Origin: Solidesulfovibrio sp.
GTDB lineage: Bacteria > Desulfobacterota > Desulfovibrionia > Desulfovibrionales > Desulfovibrionaceae
Length of the DNA stretch: 64,000 nucleotides
NCBI RefSeq assembly: GCF_038562415.1
Contig: NZ_JBCFBA010000001.1
Location: 186,001 to 250,000 of the forward strand
Direction: 5' to 3'
Part shown: positions 44,165-54,846 of the stretch, in pieces
Position numbering within the stretch: position 1 is the first letter of the stretch
How the letters are laid out: each line of letters opens with the position of its first letter
Made by a program: the position numbers and the translations under genes
Notes under the pieces: model-generated
What the model was told of the DNA's origin: nothing
The model's input: only the letters and a program-made list of their open reading frames with translations
Databases searched by the model: none

Positions 44165-45559
44165 ATGGGCAGGGATTTGCAGCAGGGCATGGCCTACATC
44201 GGCGCGGGGCTGGATAGCTTGTCGCGTGGTTACCAGGAAGGCGAGGACCGGGACTGGCTGCGCAAGAAACGCGCCCAGGAAGAGGAGCTGTGGCCGTTGC
44301 AGAAAGAGCAGGCCGAGCTCGGCGTGCAGAAAACGCGCATCGATACGGCCCGGATGCAGCAAGACATGGCCAAGGAAGCGGCCTGGATGCAGCAAAACGG
44401 CATCGATCCGACGAAACTGTTCCAGGAAATGACCTTTACCGGGGCGGTCGCGCAAAACCCCGAACTCATGGACGCCAACAAGGGGCAGGATTTGCCGGTC
44501 CCCAATATCATCAGTTTCAACAACGCGTTTCCAGGCAATCCCAAGATCGACCGGCTGCAGGTCGGCGAAAGTGGCGGCTACGTGGCCCAGGGGACCGATC
44601 CCCAGACCGGCGAGTCGCGCAGTTGGCCGGTCATGCCGGACGAAATCAAGCGGGCCATCATCTTCGCCGGGCCCAAGGCGACCATGCAGTTTTATTCCGG
44701 CATCATGAAGCAGCAGATGTCCAACCGGGGGGCGGCGGATCGAGCCAGGGAAACGACGCGAATGCGCATCGATGCCGATGCGCCGCTTCGCCAGGCCCAG
44801 ACCGACCAGGCCCGGGCCACCACCGGCCTGCGCGTGCAGCAGACGGCCAATGCGCAAAAAGGCCGATCGGATTTCGACCAGGCCTATCAATCCCTGCTCG
44901 AGCAGGGCTACAGCCCGGAAGAGGCCATTGATCGGCTCCGGCCCGGCGGCAGCGACCGGTATTGGGACGACAAGGAGCAGGGCCGCGACATCCAGCGCCA
45001 GGGCCTGGATTTTCGCGGACAGGCCCAGGAGGAGCGCCGGACCCAATACGCCATCCAGGGGGCCGATGCTTCCGTGCGCAACACCTTGCGCAAGTATGCC
45101 CCCCAGGAGGCGTCCCAGATCGGCGCCATGACCTCCGAGCAGCTTCTTGCCTCGCTGCTGGCCGGCAAAAGCGTGGCCATGACCGAACTGCAAAAGCGCG
45201 CCCAGGCCGGCGACGAGGAGGCCAAGCGCGACCTGCAGCAACTCCAGGACGACGTGGGGCTTATCCAGGAGGTGTCCCGCGACCGGGCCAACCGCTATCG
45301 TTCCGGCAAGGGGCTTTCCGTGGGCGGCGGGCAAGGCCAGCCCGCTCCGCAACCCGGGGGAGCTTCCGGGCCGCCACCCGCCGCTTCGCCCGCGCCGCCG
45401 GCGTCTGGTTCGCCCTCCACGGCCGGGAACGGGCCGTCCGCGAGCGGCATCACGGATGCGCGCACCGGCCGGTTCATTCCCGAGGGCACGGTGTTGCCCA
45501 AAAAAGACGGCAGCAAATGGATCGTGCGCGGCGGGCGTTTGTTGCCGCTGCAGGAGTAG
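44165..45559 (+). CDS. internal virion protein candidate, helical
   Basis: A 464-residue protein, mainly alpha-helical and charged (long Arg/Gln/Glu-rich helices near residues 40-75 and 215-330), ending in a Pro/Gly/Ser-rich tail (~390-435) followed by a short KKDGSKWIVRGGRLLPLQE strand end. It lies between the ejection-protein candidate and the giant gene. Function by position: internal virion or ejection component. Confidence 0.6.
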   Translation: MGRDLQQGMAYIGAGLDSLSRGYQEGEDRDWLRKKRAQEEELWPLQKEQAELGVQKTRIDTARMQQDMAKEAAWMQQNGIDPTKLFQEMTFTGAVAQNPELMDANKGQDLPVPNIISFNNAFPGNPKIDRLQVGESGGYVAQGTDPQTGESRSWPVMPDEIKRAIIFAGPKATMQFYSGIMKQQMSNRGAADRARETTRMRIDADAPLRQAQTDQARATTGLRVQQTANAQKGRSDFDQAYQSLLEQGYSPEEAIDRLRPGGSDRYWDDKEQGRDIQRQGLDFRGQAQEERRTQYAIQGADASVRNTLRKYAPQEASQIGAMTSEQLLASLLAGKSVAMTELQKRAQAGDEEAKRDLQQLQDDVGLIQEVSRDRANRYRSGKGLSVGGGQGQPAPQPGGASGPPPAASPAPPASGSPSTAGNGPSASGITDARTGRFIPEGTVLPKKDGSKWIVRGGRLLPLQE

Positions 45560-45562
45560 GCC

Positions 45563-48500
45563 ATGCCGCAAGCGGTCGATCTTTCCGACTTCGATCTTGA
45601 GGAAGCCCTTTCCCAGCCGATCGAAATCCCGGAGGAGCCGGAGGCCCAGGGGGCAGGACCCCGCTTCGATGCGGATGCCGACCTGGACGATCCGGGCGGG
45701 GAGACTCCATGGGTTCCGGGTATCCGGGCGGGCCGCCAGCCCAGGCAATCCCGGCGGCCCGGCTTTCGGTCCCAGGCCGGGAGCGTGGACCTTTCCGATT
45801 TCGATCTCGGCGTCCTGGATACGCCGTCACCGAAGGCCGTTGCTCCCGCATCGGCGTCACGCGCCGGCGTCGACCTTTCGGAATTCGACCTGAGCGGATT
45901 GGATGTCGGCTCCAACACGGTCCCCCAGGCGGAACCGACACCCGCCGCCAGTCTCCCCGGTTCGGTCATGGATGGCTATACACCGGCGCGCACGCCCCCG
46001 GAGGCGCCGTCGCCGGCGGCCGGCGAGGTCTTGCGCCGCAAGCTGCCTGAAACGTTTCCCACGCCGCCGGACGGTCCCCAGGCGACACCAGTCGATGCGT
46101 ACGGCCCGGAGAGCTTTTCTTTGCCCCAGGAGCCCGCCGGCACCAGGTTGGAGCAAGGCAAGGAGCCCACCGGGACCAGGCTGGAGCAGGGCAGGGAGCC
46201 CTCTTTCTGGGAAGGCGTCCAGGAAACCTTGCGACGCGGCACGGGCGTTTCCCGGGACCGCCTGGCCAATGCCCTGGCCCTGGCCGAAGACCTGGGCGTG
46301 CCGCCGTCCCAGGTGGTCAAGAACTGGGATTACTACCGGACGCAGGCCGGGCTGCATCCGGAGCCGACGACCGGGCAGCTCGCCGGCGGGATCATGACCC
46401 TGCCGATCGTGGCCGGCATGATGACCAACCCGGGCGCCACGCTGCTTGGCCTGGCCGCTTACGAGGCCCTTGGCGAAGCCGAAAGCTACGGCATTTCCAA
46501 GGCCCTGGGAGAGCAATACCGGCTGGGGCTGCGCAAGGGCTTGGCCGACTTGCTGCCGGACGAAACCGGCGACGTCGGCAAAGGCGCGGCCGAGATCGCC
46601 GACTTCATGGCCAAGGCCGGCATCCTCGGGGCGGCGCACGGCAAGGTCCCGGAGGCCTGGAAGAAAGTCCAGGCCAGCCAATGGTATCGGGAACTGACCA
46701 TTCCCGAGCGGTCCGTGGTGGCCACCGACCTTGCCAACAACCTGGACGGCCTGCTTGGGCTGGACCCGAATTCCGGGCAGTACATCCGGCGACGCCTGGC
46801 CGCGCTCAAGGAGATGTTCGGGGCGGATTCGCCGCAATACAAGAGCTATTACGAAGAGGCCCTGTATGGCTCGGGCCGGGCTGGCCCACCTCCCCAGGGG
46901 CCGCCCGGGGCCGGCGGGACCAGCGGCGGCGGCCCCACGCTTGGAACGCCCGGGGCGCGGGCGGAAGGCGCGCAAGCCCCGGCGATGGACTTGTCCGAGT
47001 TCGATCTTGGCCCCCAGCCCGGGAGCGTTTCCCCGGGGCCGGCCCGGGGCGCTTCGCCGTCAGGCAGGCCGCCGCTGGACGTTCCGGACATTGGCGACCT
47101 GATCGAGGAAGCCCCGGCCATCCCCCTGCCGCCGGCGGCGACCGCGCCAGGGGCGCCTTCTTCCGCGCCCGAGGTGAACGCCGGGGCTGCGGCCTACGAC
47201 GTCCACCGCCTCAACGCCACGAGCTTTTCCGGTTCCAGCCAGGGCAATCGCCTTTCTCCGGAACAGCTTGGCGTGTTCATGAACGAAATGTCGGCCGGCC
47301 AGGCCCTGGCCAGGACGCTGGCGGATCTGCGCGGCGCTGGCCATGGTGACCTGGCCGACAAGGTGCAGATCACCAGCGCCAATGCCGGCGAGCATGCCCC
47401 GCATTCGCTCCATTACCGCGGTGAGGCCGTGGACCTTAATTCCAAGGCCCTGTCGGCCCAGGAACAGGCGACCATCGCGGCCTTCGCCGAGAAAAACGGC
47501 CTGGTTCGCGACGTGGCCGGCGAACCCTGGCATTTCAGCTACCGGGGGGAAAAGCCCGCCAAGCCCCCCTCGGCGAACAAGGAGGTCTCCCATGTCCCGT
47601 CTCAGGCTGTTTCTGGCCCCCAAGGCGACGTCGGGCGGCTACCCGTCGACACCGGCGCCGAAGATGCCGTCCCCGCGCCCGCCGGCGCCCAAGGCCCCTT
47701 CCGTGCGCAAACCGAACCCGGCCAAGGGGACCAGGCCGCCCAAACCCAACCCCGGCAAGAGCTGACGGATGAACTGGCGCCGGCCGTGGACGTGGCCGCC
47801 CATGAGGCCGCCACGTCGCCGCAAAACGACCTGCCGGAGCCTTCCGAGGCGCAAAAGGAAGCGGGGAACTACCGCAAGGGCCACGTGCGCCTCCAGGGGC
47901 TGGACATTTCCGTGGAGAATCCCGCTGGCTCCATGCGCACCGGCACCGCTCCGGACGGCACAGAATGGGCCACGGAGATGGCCAACCACTACGGCTACAT
48001 CAAAGGAACCACGGGCAAGGACAAGGATCACCTGGACGTGTTCCTCGGGCCTCAGGCCGAAGCGTCGCCCTGGGTGTTCGTGGTCAACCAGGTCGACCCG
48101 GCCACGGGGAAATTCGACGAACACAAGGTCATGCTCGGTTTCGACAGCCCGGAAGCGGCCCGGGCCGCCTACCTGGCCAATTACGAAGCCGGCTGGCAGG
48201 GCCTGGGCTCCATGGCCAGCATGGACATGCCCGGCTTCAAGGGCTGGCTGAAAAACGGGGACATGTGGCAGCCGGCCAGGACGCGCAAGCCGGTGCGACA
48301 GCCGGCGCCGGCGGAAGGAAGCGGCCCGGGCCAGGCGCTACGTTTCCAACGCACCTGGCAAGGGTCGCCCACGCGCGGCATTGAGCGCATGGATGATGCC
48401 TATCTGGGGACCGGCGAAGGTCGGCGCTCGGAAACGAATAACGACTACAGCGGCGGCTACGGATGGGGGCATTACTCGGCGCAAAACAGAGAAACCGCTG

Positions 48501-51500
48501 AATGGTATCGCGAAGAGCTATCCCGGGAAAAAGCGTCTCCGCAGGCCAGGGATCTAAAAAACGCGCTTCAGGAAGTCGATTATCTTGGTTTCGACACGGC
48601 CAGCCAGGCGGCGACAGCCATTGATAAACATCCGGACTGGGCAAAGCGTTGGGACGTCTTGCCTGAGGAGAAAAGCCGCATTGAGGCAGCCCTACGTAAT
48701 TTCAATGAGGCCAAGAAAGGTCAGTTGTACCAACTGGCTATACCCGATCCTGACAAATTGTTGGATTGGCATAAGCCTCTGAATGAGCAACCGGAAAGCG
48801 TAAAGGAAAAGCTTAAACAGGCCAGTTTATATCAAGAGAATGCCTATCCGACCATCGAACGTTCGGACTCTGGAAAAACCTGGTGGGTTAAAGGCCCAGG
48901 CGGCTGGGAACCGGCTGGAGCCCCCCGTTTTCGGAGCCTGGAAAAAGCACAGCAATGGTTGCGCGAAAACCGCGAAACGTTCGCGTTCAAGCCGACCGGC
49001 GAGCTCCTTTATCGAAAGCTGGCCACGAGCAAGGGCGGACAGAAAGCCGCTTCCCAGTACCTCGATTCCATAGGCATCCCTGGCCATCAGTATTTGGACG
49101 CCGGCTCGCGTGGGGCGAGTAAAGGCACACACAATGTCGTCACCTATTCGGACCGGCATATCGACATCACAGGGCGTTTTCGTCGGCGTCAGGCCCCCGG
49201 CGTGGCCGGCTTCGGTGATGTTGCCACCGTGCGCCAGGCCCTGGCGCCGGGCCTGGAACAGTATCCGGCCGTGGCGCGCCTGGTGGACGTCTTCGCTACG
49301 GAAGGCGACATGCCGCCGGCGCTGCGTCGCAGTATCGAGGCGGCCGGCATGTCCCGGCGTTTCTACGCCGTCTATGATCCCGAGAGCGGCCGCATCGCCT
49401 TTGTCGCGGCCAACATTCCCTCGGCCCGGGCCGCGCAAGCCGGATTCCTCAAGATGCTGTTGCACCATGAAGGGCGGCACGCGGGCCTTTCCTTCGTGTT
49501 CGGTTCGGAGGCGGCCAAGCTCGACTGGATGGGACGGGCGGCGGCGACCCTGCCGCGCGAGGTCGCGGCCTGGCTGCGGAAGCACAAGCGGCCGGACACG
49601 GCGGCGAACCGGGCCGAGGCGGCGGAAGAAATCCTCGTGGATTGGGCGGCGGCCGGAAAGGTCCACAACTGGGTGGACCGCTTGCTGGCCAGGATCGCGG
49701 CCTGGATACGGAAGTTCTTCCCGAAACTGCGCCTGACGCGGGCCGAGATGCGGGACCTGCTGGCCCGGGTGGACGACTGGCTGACGGGCAAGGGGCCGCG
49801 TTTCGTGGGCGAGCGGGAGGCTTCGCGGGGCTCGCGCGAAGTCGCGCCGGCGTTTTCGCGGGAGGAGACGAGAGGGCTTCCGGAGCGCGTCAGGATTGTC
49901 GCATTGCCCTCGGAACGGTTCCCGGCGAGGCATATCGCGGAACTTCGCAAGGAAGCCAGGAAATGGGCTTTGAAGCATCTTCCCGGAAGCTACAGGAATG
50001 ATCATACGGGCTGGGATATCGAAATAACGCGCCGCCGCATCGACAAACAGACGAGCCAGCGTGAAAACCCGCTGCACTATGAAACTCTTCGGGTGTTGCC
50101 GCAGATCATCAAAGAAGCCGTGTTGGCCGAATCGGCCCCGGATCGGAGCAACGATCCATACATCAAGGCGGTGCATCGCCTGTATGCGCCGTTACGTGCG
50201 GAGGGGGAGATTTACCGGGTCAAGTTGACCGTCAAGGAATACACGGACGGCCGAAAGCTCTACGACCATTCTCTGACGGAAATGGAAAAGCCGGCCCGAC
50301 CCGTTCGCGACATGCCCGATGGGCAGCGGATCGACGAACCTGCGACCGGCTCTCCCGCGCCTGGCCATGAAGGCCAAGACGATATTTCCGTAAGACAGCT
50401 TCTGGACGGCGTCAAGGGCGGCGATATCCGGATGGCCAGGGCCGAACCCCAACGCCTGTACGGCGTGACCGATGGAAAGGTCAGGGCTCTGGCGGAAGCG
50501 GACGGTGAAGGCGTGACGGTTCATTTCGCCGAAGGCGACAGCCTGCGCGAAGGCGCCTACCGGACCGAGGCCTTCCCGGACATGGCGGCCGCGCGCAAGG
50601 CCATGGCCGATGCCGGGCTCACCATCATGCGGCAAGCGGTTTCCGGTCGGGCCGAACGGCAGCCCGGGCGGGCGCGGGAAAGCGGGCAGGGGGGTGGCTC
50701 CTTTGGCTCGGTCCCGCCGGCCACGGCACCGGCACAGGAGAAGGCCTCCCAGGGGGCCGGAGGCGGAAATGGCGCCACAGAAGGGGGCAAGGCCGCCGCA
50801 GACGAAGGGCCCCAGGCGTTGCGCCTGGAAATGCCCGAACTGGTGCGCCTGGCCCGGGGGCTGCTGGGGCGCTACCCGGCGGTCCTGGAAAAACTTTATG
50901 GCCGTCGCCTGGGTTCGTTCCATCCCCGCCAGGGCCAGTCACAGATCAAGCTCAAGGCGGACATCTTCATCGGCCCCAAGCTCGCCGAAGCCGAGTTCAA
51001 AACCCCGGCGGAAGCGGAGGCCTTCGTGCATGAGGTCCTCCAGAAACACGGCCTGGCCTGGGACGACGCGCATGTGGTCACGGCCAAGACCCCCAAGGGC
51101 CAGGCCGTCAGCGTCTACCGGGTGGACCCGGATTATGCCGCCATGGTGCTGGCCCACGAGATCGGGCACCTGATCGATTATCTGCCGGATCACGAGCTGC
51201 GGCGGGGCAACATTTTGGGCCACGTGGCAGGGTTAAAGAAGTACCTGAAACATTGGTTGGCCAACCGGCCGGGCGGCGAAGGGCCGCTCACGCCCAAGGA
51301 CCGGCTGCGGCTCATGTCCGTCGCCCGCCGTATGACCGCCGGCCGGCAATACGAGATCCAGGTCGAGGAAGAGATCGTCAAGACGCTCGGCGTGACGCCC
51401 GAGGACATCCTCGGCATCTGGAACGACGTGGCCGGCCGGGACAAGGTCTCGCCCAAACTCTATGACTACATCGCCGGACTGTCCTCGGCCGAGAAGAAAT

Positions 51501-54409
51501 CCATCCTGCGGGAGGCCATGCGCGGCCTGGTGGCCAAGGAGCTGGAACGCTTCGGCCGCACCGTCCGGGAGAAAACCGGCCGGATGCTCACCAAGATCGT
51601 GGCGGAGCCAACCAGGGATGCGGCGGTCCAGGCCAAGTACCGGGACCTGGTGCGTGAGGAGATCGAGAAGCGGCGGCTCTTTTCCCGGGACGACCTCAAG
51701 GAGGAGCTGAAAACCCTTTCCCGCTGGTGGTCCCCGTTCGATCCCGCCGCAGACGCCCAATACACCGCCTACCGCTACGGCAACGAAGAGCTGTACGCCG
51801 ACGCCCTGTCGGCCTTGCTCAATTCGCCCTACGAGGTCAAAGCGCGCGCACCGGGCTTTTACGAGGCCTTTTTCAACTGGTTGGGCGAAAAGCCCGAGGT
51901 CAAGGCCCTGTACGACGCCATCCAGGAGGACATCCGGTCCGGCGAGTACAAGACGGACCGGGTGAAGCGGCTGCACCAGATGTTCCGCAAGGCCGACGAA
52001 GCGTACCGGGAGAAATACGAAAAGAAACTGGAATATGGCCGGCCGATCAAGGCAGCCCTGGTCAACCGGCATGCGCCCGTATTCGCGGCGCTTACCGACA
52101 AGCGCGTGCGGTTCCTGGTGGAAAAGGCCGTGTACACCGGCAGCCAGCGGGAAGGGTATCTTCGGGAAGTGTTCACGAAGGTGACCAAGGTCCTGGAAAA
52201 AGCCGGCCTCGAGCTCGAGGATTTTGGCGAATACCTCTTTCACAAGCGGGTGCAGGGGGAACGGTCGAAAATGGCCAACCCCCAGGGGTGGACGGCCAAG
52301 GCCTCGGGCGAGCGCCTCGAGGAGATGCGCGACGCCAGTTTCACTCCCGACCAGGCCCGGAAGCTGGAAAAGGCGCGCAAGGACTTCCTGGCCATCCGCC
52401 GGGAATGGGTCATCGCCGAGATGGAAAAGGCGGATATGTTCGCGCCGGAGCTCATGAAGGCCATCAGCGAGGCCGAGGACTACGCCACCTTCGACGTCTT
52501 TTCGCACAGCCTCGAGGAGGGCTACGGCCGGGGCGTGGGCGCGGCCATTCACCGCCAGATCGGCACGGTAAACGAAATCACCAACCCCTTCACGGCCACG
52601 GTAATGAAGGATCTTTCCGTCCTGGCCGCAGTCAATTGGAACACGGCCAAACGCGGCGTGCTCGAGGACCTGCTGGCCGGGAAGCCGGGGCGGATCGAGC
52701 CGGCCAAGCGCGTCTGGAACGGCAAGCGCCTGGCCCCGGTCGAGCCCAAGGCAGCGGATCAAGGCATGGTCGTTTACCTGGATCGCGGCGAGCTCAAGGC
52801 GTTCTACGTCGATCGCATGGTGGCCGATGCCTTTGACCAGCAAACGGCCGAGGAGGTTTCGGCTCTGGGGCGGCTGCTGCAGCATGTGGCCAACCCGTTC
52901 CGGCTGGTCTTCACGCAGTTCAACCCGGGGTTTCAGATGTACAACGTGATCAAGGACTTCCGAAGCGCCTTGATCAACCTGCCCGGGGCCAATCCCGAAG
53001 TGCGGTTCCTGCGCGAATACGTCAAGGCGCTCGTTCCGGCCTTCCAGTCCGCCTTCGGCCTGCCGCCGGAGACGGTCAAGGAGATGGAAAAGGCCGGCAT
53101 GTTCGTGTCCGTGGCCAACCCCATGGGCGTGGAGCGCGAGGACGTGCAAATGCGCCGGCTCGAACAGATGTACGGGTTGCGGCCGAAGGAGTGGGAGCTG
53201 CACGTCTGGCGGCCCATGGATGCCCTCTTCAACTGGGTGGCTCATGGTGCCATGCGGGCGGCGAACTTCGCCTTCAACCTGTCCGGGGCCCTGGAGCGCG
53301 TGCCGAAGATCGCCGGCTATACCTACCTGAAACGCTACTTCCCGGGCCGCAGCGAATACGAGCTGGCCCATATGGTCCGTTCCTGGGCCGGGTCGCCGGC
53401 ATTTCTCAACAAAGGCACGGCCCATGCGATCACGAACAACCTGATCCTGTTCAGCAATGCCTTCGTGCAGGGCAACGTGGCCAGCCTCGAGGCCATGCGG
53501 GCCAACCCGAAGCAGTACTGGTGGAAGTGGGCCAAGTGGTCCCTGGTGCCGAAGCTGCTCATGTGGGGCGCGGCCCTGGGGGCCTTTGGCGAAGCCATGC
53601 GCCAGGTGATGGACGGAGTCGGGGAATACGACAAGACCAACTATCTGATCATCCCCCTGGGGCAGACGCAGAACAAAAAAAGCGTCGTCCTACGGCTGCC
53701 GCTGGATGAGTTTTCGCGCCTCACGGGCGGCATCCTGTGGAAGACGCTACAATTCGTCCGGACCGGCGATGCCGATGGGTTGAACAGCTTGGCGGATTTC
53801 ATGGCCGGTCAGGTGCCGAGCCTCAATCCGGCCTTCAGTGTCGGGACGAATGTCTGGTCCTACCTTTCGGGGCACAATCCCTATGACATGTTCCGACAGC
53901 GGCCCATTATGGACGAAACGACTTTCCGCGCCGGCGGCACAGCCGCGGCCAAGGCCATGGGCAAGTATGTCTGGAACACCGTTGGCGGCGGTGTGGTCTA
54001 CGTGTTCCGAAATGATGACGCCATTGATGTGAAAAAGGAGCTCTTCGAGCAGGTGGTGCAAGCGCCTTTTCTGGCCAATACCCTGGGCCGGTTCGTGAAG
54101 GTCACGGACCTGGGGGTGCGCGAGCAGCTCACGGCCGCCAAGGGCGAGCCGCAGCAGAGCCGAGCCCGGACGATCCTGGCCGTGCGGTCGGCCATGGCCA
54201 GGTTGGTCAACGGCGATCCATTGACCCAGGAAGAGCTCGGCCTGTTGGCGCAGGAGCGGGATTATCTCCGGCGCAATATGCCGCAAGCCTTGATGCGGCG
54301 CGAAGGGAGCGCTCTTTGGGATGCGCTCATGCGGGCCGCAACGAAGGAAGAAAAGATCGCCATCTTGCGCAAATGGCAGGAAATGGGCCGGGCAGCCAAC
54401 GACCGCTAA
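45563..54409 (+). CDS. giant polyvalent virion protein (2948 residues)
   Basis: Likely packed in the virion and injected. Domains in order: a disordered N-terminus with four DLS(D/E)FDL motifs (6-12, 76-82, 104-110, 476-482) and a tandem GTRLEQG repeat near 190; an M15/VanY-type peptidase, HSLHYRGEAVDL at 614-625 and EPWH at 654-657; an inorganic-pyrophosphatase-like domain (~770-910); an ART-PolyVal ADP-ribosyltransferase-like domain (~930-1200); a zincin HEGRH (His1302, His1306); an LPD3/barnase-like region (~1435-1576); a second zincin HEIGH (His1865, His1869); helical LPD-type regions; and an LPD38-like end (~2800-2910). The assemblage matches the polyvalent proteins described for phages and conjugative elements. 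The frame is uninterrupted. Confidence 0.85.
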   Translation: MPQAVDLSDFDLEEALSQPIEIPEEPEAQGAGPRFDADADLDDPGGETPWVPGIRAGRQPRQSRRPGFRSQAGSVDLSDFDLGVLDTPSPKAVAPASASRAGVDLSEFDLSGLDVGSNTVPQAEPTPAASLPGSVMDGYTPARTPPEAPSPAAGEVLRRKLPETFPTPPDGPQATPVDAYGPESFSLPQEPAGTRLEQGKEPTGTRLEQGREPSFWEGVQETLRRGTGVSRDRLANALALAEDLGVPPSQVVKNWDYYRTQAGLHPEPTTGQLAGGIMTLPIVAGMMTNPGATLLGLAAYEALGEAESYGISKALGEQYRLGLRKGLADLLPDETGDVGKGAAEIADFMAKAGILGAAHGKVPEAWKKVQASQWYRELTIPERSVVATDLANNLDGLLGLDPNSGQYIRRRLAALKEMFGADSPQYKSYYEEALYGSGRAGPPPQGPPGAGGTSGGGPTLGTPGARAEGAQAPAMDLSEFDLGPQPGSVSPGPARGASPSGRPPLDVPDIGDLIEEAPAIPLPPAATAPGAPSSAPEVNAGAAAYDVHRLNATSFSGSSQGNRLSPEQLGVFMNEMSAGQALARTLADLRGAGHGDLADKVQITSANAGEHAPHSLHYRGEAVDLNSKALSAQEQATIAAFAEKNGLVRDVAGEPWHFSYRGEKPAKPPSANKEVSHVPSQAVSGPQGDVGRLPVDTGAEDAVPAPAGAQGPFRAQTEPGQGDQAAQTQPRQELTDELAPAVDVAAHEAATSPQNDLPEPSEAQKEAGNYRKGHVRLQGLDISVENPAGSMRTGTAPDGTEWATEMANHYGYIKGTTGKDKDHLDVFLGPQAEASPWVFVVNQVDPATGKFDEHKVMLGFDSPEAARAAYLANYEAGWQGLGSMASMDMPGFKGWLKNGDMWQPARTRKPVRQPAPAEGSGPGQALRFQRTWQGSPTRGIERMDDAYLGTGEGRRSETNNDYSGGYGWGHYSAQNRETAEWYREELSREKASPQARDLKNALQEVDYLGFDTASQAATAIDKHPDWAKRWDVLPEEKSRIEAALRNFNEAKKGQLYQLAIPDPDKLLDWHKPLNEQPESVKEKLKQASLYQENAYPTIERSDSGKTWWVKGPGGWEPAGAPRFRSLEKAQQWLRENRETFAFKPTGELLYRKLATSKGGQKAASQYLDSIGIPGHQYLDAGSRGASKGTHNVVTYSDRHIDITGRFRRRQAPGVAGFGDVATVRQALAPGLEQYPAVARLVDVFATEGDMPPALRRSIEAAGMSRRFYAVYDPESGRIAFVAANIPSARAAQAGFLKMLLHHEGRHAGLSFVFGSEAAKLDWMGRAAATLPREVAAWLRKHKRPDTAANRAEAAEEILVDWAAAGKVHNWVDRLLARIAAWIRKFFPKLRLTRAEMRDLLARVDDWLTGKGPRFVGEREASRGSREVAPAFSREETRGLPERVRIVALPSERFPARHIAELRKEARKWALKHLPGSYRNDHTGWDIEITRRRIDKQTSQRENPLHYETLRVLPQIIKEAVLAESAPDRSNDPYIKAVHRLYAPLRAEGEIYRVKLTVKEYTDGRKLYDHSLTEMEKPARPVRDMPDGQRIDEPATGSPAPGHEGQDDISVRQLLDGVKGGDIRMARAEPQRLYGVTDGKVRALAEADGEGVTVHFAEGDSLREGAYRTEAFPDMAAARKAMADAGLTIMRQAVSGRAERQPGRARESGQGGGSFGSVPPATAPAQEKASQGAGGGNGATEGGKAAADEGPQALRLEMPELVRLARGLLGRYPAVLEKLYGRRLGSFHPRQGQSQIKLKADIFIGPKLAEAEFKTPAEAEAFVHEVLQKHGLAWDDAHVVTAKTPKGQAVSVYRVDPDYAAMVLAHEIGHLIDYLPDHELRRGNILGHVAGLKKYLKHWLANRPGGEGPLTPKDRLRLMSVARRMTAGRQYEIQVEEEIVKTLGVTPEDILGIWNDVAGRDKVSPKLYDYIAGLSSAEKKSILREAMRGLVAKELERFGRTVREKTGRMLTKIVAEPTRDAAVQAKYRDLVREEIEKRRLFSRDDLKEELKTLSRWWSPFDPAADAQYTAYRYGNEELYADALSALLNSPYEVKARAPGFYEAFFNWLGEKPEVKALYDAIQEDIRSGEYKTDRVKRLHQMFRKADEAYREKYEKKLEYGRPIKAALVNRHAPVFAALTDKRVRFLVEKAVYTGSQREGYLREVFTKVTKVLEKAGLELEDFGEYLFHKRVQGERSKMANPQGWTAKASGERLEEMRDASFTPDQARKLEKARKDFLAIRREWVIAEMEKADMFAPELMKAISEAEDYATFDVFSHSLEEGYGRGVGAAIHRQIGTVNEITNPFTATVMKDLSVLAAVNWNTAKRGVLEDLLAGKPGRIEPAKRVWNGKRLAPVEPKAADQGMVVYLDRGELKAFYVDRMVADAFDQQTAEEVSALGRLLQHVANPFRLVFTQFNPGFQMYNVIKDFRSALINLPGANPEVRFLREYVKALVPAFQSAFGLPPETVKEMEKAGMFVSVANPMGVEREDVQMRRLEQMYGLRPKEWELHVWRPMDALFNWVAHGAMRAANFAFNLSGALERVPKIAGYTYLKRYFPGRSEYELAHMVRSWAGSPAFLNKGTAHAITNNLILFSNAFVQGNVASLEAMRANPKQYWWKWAKWSLVPKLLMWGAALGAFGEAMRQVMDGVGEYDKTNYLIIPLGQTQNKKSVVLRLPLDEFSRLTGGILWKTLQFVRTGDADGLNSLADFMAGQVPSLNPAFSVGTNVWSYLSGHNPYDMFRQRPIMDETTFRAGGTAAAKAMGKYVWNTVGGGVVYVFRNDDAIDVKKELFEQVVQAPFLANTLGRFVKVTDLGVREQLTAAKGEPQQSRARTILAVRSAMARLVNGDPLTQEELGLLAQERDYLRRNMPQALMRREGSALWDALMRAATKEEKIAILRKWQEMGRAANDR

Positions 54410-54423
54410 ACCGGAGGAGCGAC

Positions 54424-54843
54424 ATGGCCAATCTCGTGTACGATTCCTTTTTGACCAATATCGCCAACGGCGTTTTCGACATGGACGGCGATACGTTCAA
54501 GGTCGCGTTGCTTGGTTCCGGCTATACGCCAAACGCCGGCCACAGCGTGTTCGCCAATGTGTCGGCCAGCGAGGTTGCCGGCACGGGCTACACCGCCGGC
54601 GGAAAGGAACTGCTCAACCGCACCTGGTCGTTTCGCGACGGCAAGGGGCGCCTCGAAGCGGATGACCCGGTCTGGACCGGCGCCACCTTCATTGCCCGCT
54701 ATGCGGTGTTGTACGCGGCCAAGATCGTGGCAGGCATCGTCAATCCCCTGGTCGGGCTGATTGACTTCGGCGTGGACAAGACCGTTTCCGAGGGCGATTT
54801 CACTGTGCTCCTCAACAGCGCCGGCATTGTGACCCTGGGGTAG
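54424..54843 (+). CDS. phage structural protein
   Basis: A 139-residue protein preceded by GGAGG. It begins MANLVYDSFLTNIANGVFDM and contains alternating beta strands with FKVALLGSGYTPN and FIARYAVLY; similar proteins in many phages lie near tail fibres and may cap or decorate the tail. No motif is decisive. Confidence 0.65.
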   Translation: MANLVYDSFLTNIANGVFDMDGDTFKVALLGSGYTPNAGHSVFANVSASEVAGTGYTAGGKELLNRTWSFRDGKGRLEADDPVWTGATFIARYAVLYAAKIVAGIVNPLVGLIDFGVDKTVSEGDFTVLLNSAGIVTLG

Positions 54844-54846
54844 GGC

